A DNA stretch of 27,532 nt from DATJHM01 sp035493895 (GTDB lineage: Bacteria; Chloroflexota; Ktedonobacteria; Ktedonobacterales; Ktedonobacteraceae): assembly GCA_035493895.1 (NCBI GenBank), contig DATJHM010000337.1:1-27532 (forward strand). Reading direction: 5' to 3'. The first letter of the stretch is position 1, and every line of letters starts with the position of its first letter. A model generated the notes under the pieces. It was not told the DNA's origin. It made no database searches and saw only the letters and a list, made by a program, of their open reading frames with translations. Of the stretch, positions 22,992 through 27,532 are shown piece by piece. The position numbers and the translations under genes are program-made.

Positions 22992-24623
22992 ATGAGCATA
23001 TATCATCCCGGTCTTAGTCGTTCAAAGCAGCCTATTCAGGAACTGGCACCAGCGTCCCTCCTGAGTCAGCTGGTATCTCGCCTTCATGGAGCAAATCTGA
23101 TCGGGCTTGCAGGAGGCGTTGTGGCATTACTCTGCCTCCTCCTTTTGCATGAGCCATGGAATATGCTTGCGCCGCTTTATCTGGCTATCGTTATCTGGTG
23201 TATTATCTCTCCACGAGCCACGTTATACCTCCTGCCCCTGGCTATCCCCTGGGGTTATCTGGACCCCATTATGCCCAATCCTCCTCCCCTGAGCACGGCT
23301 GATCTGCTGGTTGGCCTGCTTATTGCGGGCTGGTTGCTCGGTTTTGTTTTGCGCCCATTTGTCTCACGACGAGATTACCTGGCAGGTCCACTGGATCGAG
23401 AAGAGGCTCATGTGCCCACATACCTGATTCTTGCGATGTGCGCACTCTTATTGATGATGATTATCTCTACGGTAAGCGCACTGAGCCTCATGCTCAGCGT
23501 GAAAGAGATCGTGAAATGGGGCGAGGTTCTCATCATCCTGCTCCTGGCCGGGCAATATATCCGCACACGCCGCCAGATCTGGCTCCTGGTGGTGATTATT
23601 TGCCTGGCAGCGCTCTCTCAGGCTTTCTTTGGCTATGCACAGTATTTTTTCAATCTTGGCCCGGCGTCTTTTATCCGCGCCGCTAGCTTGCGTGTCTACG
23701 GATCATTCGATCAACCCAACCCGTATGCAGGCTATATCGATATGACGCTAACGATTACCCTTTCGCTCACGCTGCTCAGCCGCAATGTCATGGTGCGCGT
23801 CCTTGCGGGTCTGGCAACGCTTCTCCTTGGCTATGCTTTCTATCTCTCGCAATCAAATGGAGGCCAGCTCGCCCTGGCGGCAGCCGTCTTTTTCATCGTG
23901 ACGGTGGGCATGCCGCGTTTACGTCCCATCATGTGGTCTGGTGTCATTCTCCTGCTGGCGCTCTTTGGCGCGTATCTGCTCAATAAATTACCCGCATTCT
24001 TGCTCAAGCCCTTGCTGAAACTGCTGGAGCTGGTTGGTTTTGTGCCAATATCGTTCGCATCGCCGAGCGCCCAGGATTTCTCGGTGGCAGAACGTCTGGC
24101 ACACTGGTACGCGGGCATCCATATGTTCCAGGATCATCCTTTTACAGGCGTTGGCATCGGCAACTATCCTGAAGCCTACCCCAATTACTATATTACGATC
24201 TTCACAAATCCTCTGGGCCATGCGCACAATTTTTACATCAATATGGCCGCTGAGACCGGTATATTTGGATTAATCGCTTTTCTCCTCTTTCTCACGGCGA
24301 TCTTCGTTGCGAGCGCTTCTGCGTATCGCGCGCTCAATCAACGGTATGTAGAGCTAAAAAAGCAAAGAGCACATCCACATGCTGGCACCACCTCGCTTCA
24401 GGCACGCACTTCGTATGTGCGGCTGCAAACGCTCAGCATTGATCGTGCGCTGGCGATAGGCTTGATTGCGTCATTAATCTCTGTTTGCGTTCATAACACC
24501 GTCGATGATCTGTATGTGCATAGTATGACGATTCTTTTCGCGTTACTCCCGGTAATGCTTATGCGTCTGGAGAGGATAACACGAAACTCAGATAACTCTG
24601 GAGGACGTCTTGATTTCCGATGA
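22992..24623 (+). CDS. O-antigen ligase / polymerase family membrane protein
   Basis: A 543-aa polytopic protein of the Wzy_C type, which ligates or polymerises lipid-linked glycans on the outer side of the membrane. It has roughly ten hydrophobic segments. The large extracytoplasmic loop carries FSVAERLAHWYAGIHMFQDHPFTGVGIGNYP and GHAHNFYINMAAETGIFG, whose His and Arg residues match the conserved WaaL/Wzy loop. The start is ATG 22992; AAGGA lies about 13 nt upstream, a rather long spacing. It overlaps the next gene by 14 bp, which suggests translational coupling. Distinguishing ligase from polymerase is not possible from sequence alone. Confidence 0.88.
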   Translation: MSIYHPGLSRSKQPIQELAPASLLSQLVSRLHGANLIGLAGGVVALLCLLLLHEPWNMLAPLYLAIVIWCIISPRATLYLLPLAIPWGYLDPIMPNPPPLSTADLLVGLLIAGWLLGFVLRPFVSRRDYLAGPLDREEAHVPTYLILAMCALLLMMIISTVSALSLMLSVKEIVKWGEVLIILLLAGQYIRTRRQIWLLVVIICLAALSQAFFGYAQYFFNLGPASFIRAASLRVYGSFDQPNPYAGYIDMTLTITLSLTLLSRNVMVRVLAGLATLLLGYAFYLSQSNGGQLALAAAVFFIVTVGMPRLRPIMWSGVILLLALFGAYLLNKLPAFLLKPLLKLLELVGFVPISFASPSAQDFSVAERLAHWYAGIHMFQDHPFTGVGIGNYPEAYPNYYITIFTNPLGHAHNFYINMAAETGIFGLIAFLLFLTAIFVASASAYRALNQRYVELKKQRAHPHAGTTSLQARTSYVRLQTLSIDRALAIGLIASLISVCVHNTVDDLYVHSMTILFALLPVMLMRLERITRNSDNSGGRLDFR

Positions 24624-25791
24624 TTTTCAGCATGCTCGTATGTCCCCAACAGAAACTATCGCTTCTTCTGAGGTCGTTGCAGATACGCTTCCTCAAGCTC
24701 AGGTGGCAGATAGAGAGGGGACGGTAGCAGAGCCCGAAGTGTTGATAGCCCGGGAGAGTGAGGTGACGCGCGATCAGCTCTCTCTTGGCAAACGTTTGTT
24801 GAACTGGCGCACCCTTGTCCCCCTCGTGATTGTTATTGCGTTACTGGTTTACTTTGCACAAAAAGCAAATATTAATCCCCAGAAGACATGGGCGGCTCTA
24901 CGCAGCACAAACATGCTCTTCTTCGCGATCGCTTTTGCCATTTACTATCTCTCGTTCCCGATCCGCGCTGCACGCTGGCGCATCTTGCTGGAAAATGTTG
25001 GCTACACGAAAGCCAATGGCATCCATCTTCCCCGTTTCTGGAAGCTTGTTGAGGTGATCTTCATCTCGTTCTTCGCCAATGTAGTGGTCCCGGCAAAACT
25101 TGGCGATCTCTATCGCGCCTATCTGCTCCGCCAGGAGGCGAATGTATCGACAACGCGCAGTTTCGGGACAGTGCTGGCGGAACGGCTGCTGGACCTCATT
25201 ATCCTGCTCCTGCTTTTCATTCCGGCCCTGATGATCAGTCTGCACGAAAATTTGCCGCCCCAGTTGCGTCTGGGCCTGGAGGTGGTACTGGGCGCAGTGA
25301 TGTGTGGGATTGTGGGGCTCTTCGTCTTACGCCAGGCTCGTGAGCCGATTGCAAAACTGGTCCCCTCCCGCTTCCGCGAACACTACTATCATTTTCAGGA
25401 GGGCACGCTTGGCTCATTTCGCCGCATCCCGATTCTGGCATGTCTGACCATAGGCGTCTGGTTGTGTGAGGCCCTGCGTTTCTTCTTTATCGCACTTTCG
25501 CTCAATCTGATCACAGGCAATCCTCTCCACATCATCTCAGCAGCAGTTTTCATCGGCCTTGGTGAGGCCCTGCTCACTATCATTCCGGCGACGGGAGGGG
25601 GCATTGGCGTGGTTGAAGGGGGCATGCTCGCCATGATCGGTCTGTTCTATCACGGGATCGATGCGGCAAATCGCACGGCGGCGGCTATTCTGCTGGACCG
25701 CACGATCAGCCTCTTCAGCATCATGGTCTTTGGCTTTATCGTCTTTCTCATCGCCTTTGGCAAGAAGGCGACGCGACAAAAACATGCTTAG
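24610..25791 (+). CDS. Lysylphosphatidylglycerol synthase TM (YbhN/AglD-like) flippase-type membrane protein
   Basis: A 393-aa membrane protein of the LPG_synthase_TM family, many of which are linked to polysaccharide or glycolipid export. The start is TTG 24610, with GGAGG 5 nt upstream inside the end of the preceding gene; an ATG at 24640 is possible but lacks a site. After a disordered acidic N-terminus (about 60 aa) come about eight helices. Family landmarks are YYLSFPIRAARWRILL, VVVPAKLGDLYRAYLL, SFGTVLAERLLDL and IPATGGGIGVVEGG. The catalytic synthase domain is absent. Overlap with the O-antigen ligase gene suggests both act on the same glycan or lipid product; the substrate is unknown. 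Confidence 0.9.
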   Translation: MISDDFQHARMSPTETIASSEVVADTLPQAQVADREGTVAEPEVLIARESEVTRDQLSLGKRLLNWRTLVPLVIVIALLVYFAQKANINPQKTWAALRSTNMLFFAIAFAIYYLSFPIRAARWRILLENVGYTKANGIHLPRFWKLVEVIFISFFANVVVPAKLGDLYRAYLLRQEANVSTTRSFGTVLAERLLDLIILLLLFIPALMISLHENLPPQLRLGLEVVLGAVMCGIVGLFVLRQAREPIAKLVPSRFREHYYHFQEGTLGSFRRIPILACLTIGVWLCEALRFFFIALSLNLITGNPLHIISAAVFIGLGEALLTIIPATGGGIGVVEGGMLAMIGLFYHGIDAANRTAAAILLDRTISLFSIMVFGFIVFLIAFGKKATRQKHA

Positions 25792-25797
25792 GAAAAC

Positions 25798-25826
25798 TTG
25801 ACAGGCTATCTCTCCTACACTATAAT
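25798..25826 (+). promoter_or_regulatory. Consensus promoter of the rpsU-ybeY-dgkA operon
   Basis: TTGACA (25798-25803), a 17-nt spacer and TATAAT (25821-25826), a full sigma-70 consensus. It sits 7 bp after the flippase stop codon and 90 bp before the rpsU start. Confidence 0.9.
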
Positions 25827-25831
25827 TTTCC

Positions 25832-25843
25832 CGCAGGCCTGCG
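25832..25843. promoter_or_regulatory. 12-bp palindrome at the rpsU transcription start
   Basis: CGCAGGCCTGCG is perfectly self-complementary and starts 6 bp after the -10, so it overlaps the expected transcription start. It could be an operator or a structured 5' end of the leader. No other leader element of known type is visible in the 85 nt to the start codon. Confidence 0.5.
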
Positions 25844-25914
25844 AAGCTGAGCACAGGTGATCGAGAAGTTGTGTTTTCACTTTGCAAATCGACCTATGAG
25901 AGGGGGGATTTCTG

Positions 25915-26097
25915 GTGTCGGAAGTCACGATCAGTGATCACGAATCGTTTGAAACCGCGTTAAAACGTTTTAATCGCAAGATTCAGCAGGATGGTATCCT
26001 CGCAGAAGCACGTCGTAGAGAACACTACGAAAAACCGGCTATGAAACGCAAAAGAAAAGAAGCTACCCGACGTCGTAAGACGGTTCGTAGAGGGTAG
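25915..26097 (+). CDS. rpsU: Small ribosomal subunit protein bS21
   Basis: A 60-aa, very basic protein of the 30S platform that helps initiation by anti-Shine-Dalgarno exposure. It starts with GTG 25915 after a G-rich site (AGGGGGGA). The sequence fits bS21: VTISDHESFETALKRFNRKIQQDGILAEARRREHYEKPAMKRKRKEATRRRK. The C-terminal Arg/Lys cluster is complete. The consensus promoter in front predicts high expression, as expected for a ribosomal protein. The ybeY gene follows 23 bp later and dgkA overlaps it, forming a translation/envelope operon. Confidence 0.95.
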   Translation: MSEVTISDHESFETALKRFNRKIQQDGILAEARRREHYEKPAMKRKRKEATRRRKTVRRG

Positions 26098-26120
26098 GCT
26101 GTTTTGTTGAGGTTTCCTGT

Positions 26121-26669
26121 ATGCAAGAACATCCCCTCATAGAATTATATGTCAGTCTGAGCGATGAGCAACAGAATACGACAGTTGAAACGCTGCTGGA
26201 GAAGGTGAATCTGGATGATGTCGCCTTGCGCACACTGCATGTGGTTGGCATCACGGAGCCAGTGATGCTGACGCTGCTGGTGACGGATGATGCAAGTATT
26301 CAAGAGCTGAATCAGCAATATCGCGAGCAAAACAAGCCCACGGACGTGCTTTCCTTTCCGCTCCTGGACAAGCCACTGGTCAATGCGCCCGCTGAGCTTC
26401 TCTGGGAACCACGCGAGTCGGAGTATCCTGAACCAGACTTCGTTACCCCTCCGGGCATGGTAATGAACCTGGGGGATATCGTGATGGCCTGGCCGACGGT
26501 CGCACGCCAGGCAACTGAAGCCGGACACAGTCCTCTTGCAGAGCTTCTCTATCTGCTGGCGCACGGCGTCCTGCATCTGGTTGGGTACGACGATCATAGT
26601 CAGGCAGGATATGAGGAGATGGTACGCATTCAGCGCGCTGTCTTGCTAAGTTATGGACAAAAAGCATAA
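26121..26669 (+). CDS. ybeY: YbeY endoribonuclease, rRNA maturation factor
   Basis: Metal-dependent RNase that matures 16S rRNA and takes part in ribosome quality control. The 182-aa protein starts at ATG 26121, with GAGG 8 nt upstream. Motifs include NKPTDVLSFP (71-80), NLGDIVMAW (116-124), and the zinc site in LLAHGVLHLVGYDDHSQ. The usual pattern is H-x3-H-x5-H; here H148 and H152 are in place, but position 158 is Asp and His comes one residue later (H159). An insertion of about 15 residues before NLGDI (AELLWEPRESEYPEPDF) is longer than in E. coli. It overlaps dgkA by 17 bp. Confidence 0.93.
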   Translation: MQEHPLIELYVSLSDEQQNTTVETLLEKVNLDDVALRTLHVVGITEPVMLTLLVTDDASIQELNQQYREQNKPTDVLSFPLLDKPLVNAPAELLWEPRESEYPEPDFVTPPGMVMNLGDIVMAWPTVARQATEAGHSPLAELLYLLAHGVLHLVGYDDHSQAGYEEMVRIQRAVLLSYGQKA

Positions 26670-27111
26670 CCTCACCACACCTATATTCGAGCCGCTTCTT
26701 CCCGCCGAAGAAGTGCCGCAACAAGAACAGAACAAAAGCGCGTGGATACGTTTTATTGTCGGCTTCAAATACGCTTTTCGCGGGATCTGGTATGCGCTAC
26801 GGACCCAGCGCAATGCGCGTGTCCATGTGGCGATTGCGCTGCTTGCCATTCTGATCGGCTTGCTCTTACATATCTCCACACTGGAATTTGCGCTGCTTGT
26901 GGTAATGATAAGCGTGGTCTTCATTGCGGAGATGTTTAATACGGCAATTGAGCTCTGTGTGGATCTTGCTTCCCCCGGCTACCATCCTCTGGCGAAATTT
27001 GCGAAGGATGTAGCAGCCGGGGCTGTTCTGCTCAGTGCGCTACTGGCGATTGTGGTTGGATTGCTGATTTTTGCTCCCCACCTCTGGCCACTCATCAGAC
27101 CGTTCTTCTAG
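26653..27111 (+). CDS. dgkA: Diacylglycerol kinase / undecaprenol kinase (DgkA)
   Basis: Integral-membrane lipid kinase of the small DgkA family that phosphorylates diacylglycerol or undecaprenol. The 152-aa protein starts at ATG 26653, inside the end of ybeY, suggesting translational coupling. A roughly 30-residue disordered N-terminus precedes the domain: FKYAFRGIWYALRTQRNARVH, three membrane helices, and the signature EMFNTAIELCVDLASP with HPLAKFAKDVAAGAVLL. Gram-positive type members linked to ybeY are mostly undecaprenol kinases, so recycling of the lipid carrier for the glycan genes upstream is likely (inference). It is the last gene of the rpsU operon and is convergent with the gene at 27138, leaving 26 bp between. 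Confidence 0.94.
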   Translation: MDKKHNLTTPIFEPLLPAEEVPQQEQNKSAWIRFIVGFKYAFRGIWYALRTQRNARVHVAIALLAILIGLLLHISTLEFALLVVMISVVFIAEMFNTAIELCVDLASPGYHPLAKFAKDVAAGAVLLSALLAIVVGLLIFAPHLWPLIRPFF

Positions 27112-27137
27112 TCCACGTACTTCTTCTCTCCTTTCTC

Positions 27138-27413
27138 TCAGGCAGCCGAATCCTCGTGCCGACAGGCCGCACAAATAAAGGCATGCGCGGAGGAAGAATA
27201 CCGCCATGCGGGACGATGCTCTCTTCTCGCCGGACACACCCGCACATCTCCTAAGCGCACTAAATACAACAGTTCTCCGGTATAGGTATTGATCAATTCC
27301 AGCAGCTTTGCAGTCAGTACACCTTTAGGGGCTTGTAAACGGAAGGCGTTCCCCTCATCGTAGATACGCACATTCTTCTCTCGTAGCTCGGTAATTAGCT
27401 CTTCAAAGCTCAT
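27138..27413 (-). CDS. Small protein with TubC-like docking domain and Cys/His tail
   Basis: A 91-aa protein starting at ATG 27413, with AAAGAGGGG just upstream. Residues 1-53 (MSFEELITELREKNVRIYDE..., FRLQAPKGVLTAKLLELINTYTGELLYLV) resemble the TubC N-terminal docking domain, a short helix-beta module that joins subunits of NRPS/PKS assembly lines. Residues 58-88 carry C60, H66, C81, C84 and H86 (VRVCPARREH...FICAACRH), a possible zinc-binding set. No assembly-line gene is in view. A comparable docking-plus-zinc layout is known to me from accessory or replication-linked small proteins, but only as a recollection. The role is unknown. It may be part of a unit continuing past the right edge. 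Confidence 0.78.
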   Translation of the reverse strand: MSFEELITELREKNVRIYDEGNAFRLQAPKGVLTAKLLELINTYTGELLYLVRLGDVRVCPARREHRPAWRYSSSAHAFICAACRHEDSAA

Positions 27414-27485
27414 ATCCCCTCTTTCTGGATGTGTGCATCCTCGCACCTCTTCTTCTCAAAATATACACTAACATCCTCTGAAATT

Positions 27486-27491
27486 AGTATA
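27486..27491 (-). promoter_or_regulatory. Candidate -10 for the TubC-like gene
   Basis: TATACT on the minus strand, about 75 nt before the ATG. The base before it is G (TTGTATACT), not a canonical extended -10, and no good -35 is seen. A 7-bp inverted repeat GCATGTT/AACATGC (27497-27503 and 27512-27518) covers the expected -35 region and could bind a regulator. Confidence 0.4.
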
Positions 27492-27532
27492 CAACGGCAT
27501 GTTCTTCGTTAAACATGCATTTATCGCTAAAA

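Overview
The window looks like a chromosomal segment of a Ktedonobacteria-type member of the Chloroflexota. This is an inference from moderate GC content, a DUF151/BFN nuclease, a LexA whose likely operator resembles the Gram-positive type, DUF2079 and Uma2 proteins, several unrecognised proteins with long disordered tails, and intergenic hairpin repeats. No phage, insertion sequence, tRNA, rRNA or CRISPR array was found. The mix is mostly housekeeping plus cell-envelope genes.

Layout. 1-2265 holds the C-terminal two thirds of Mfd (cut by the left edge), followed by a 355-bp mosaic of short repeats and hairpins. A leftward block follows: an unrecognised 420-aa protein, a DUF2079 membrane protein, a membrane-anchored family 2 glycosyltransferase and a glycerophosphodiester phosphodiesterase. 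The rightward genes 8835-10058 encode a six-helix protein with two HX13H pairs (likely di-heme b) and a FlK-type hot-dog thioesterase. A complete tmRNA gene with its promoter, tag frame and terminator lies at 10070-10570. Then come an Uma2 nuclease-fold protein (-), a dual-specificity-type phosphatase, a small exported protein and an orphan histidine kinase (all +).

From 14154 to 17545 the genes point left: a DedA protein with a WGQ-repeat tail, a membrane-anchored charged protein, and LexA with a candidate operator. From 17900 everything is rightward: BFN nuclease, GltX, a helical unknown, a CPBP protease, a polysaccharide block (UDP-xylose-synthase-like enzyme, O-antigen-ligase-like protein, LPG-synthase-TM flippase-like protein), and a translation/envelope operon (rpsU, ybeY, dgkA) behind a full-consensus TTGACA-17-TATAAT promoter. 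A small TubC-docking-like protein with a Cys/His tail (-) closes the window.

Functional themes. Envelope building and lipid turnover: GT2, DUF2079, GDPD, UXS, ligase, flippase, DgkA, DedA. Translation quality control: tmRNA, YbeY, bS21, GltX. DNA damage response: Mfd, LexA. I do not see a convincing defence or mobile system. The most unusual items are the minimal di-heme membrane protein, the free-standing TubC-like/zinc protein, the YbeY with a displaced third histidine, the DedA WGQ tail and the repeat mosaic after mfd.
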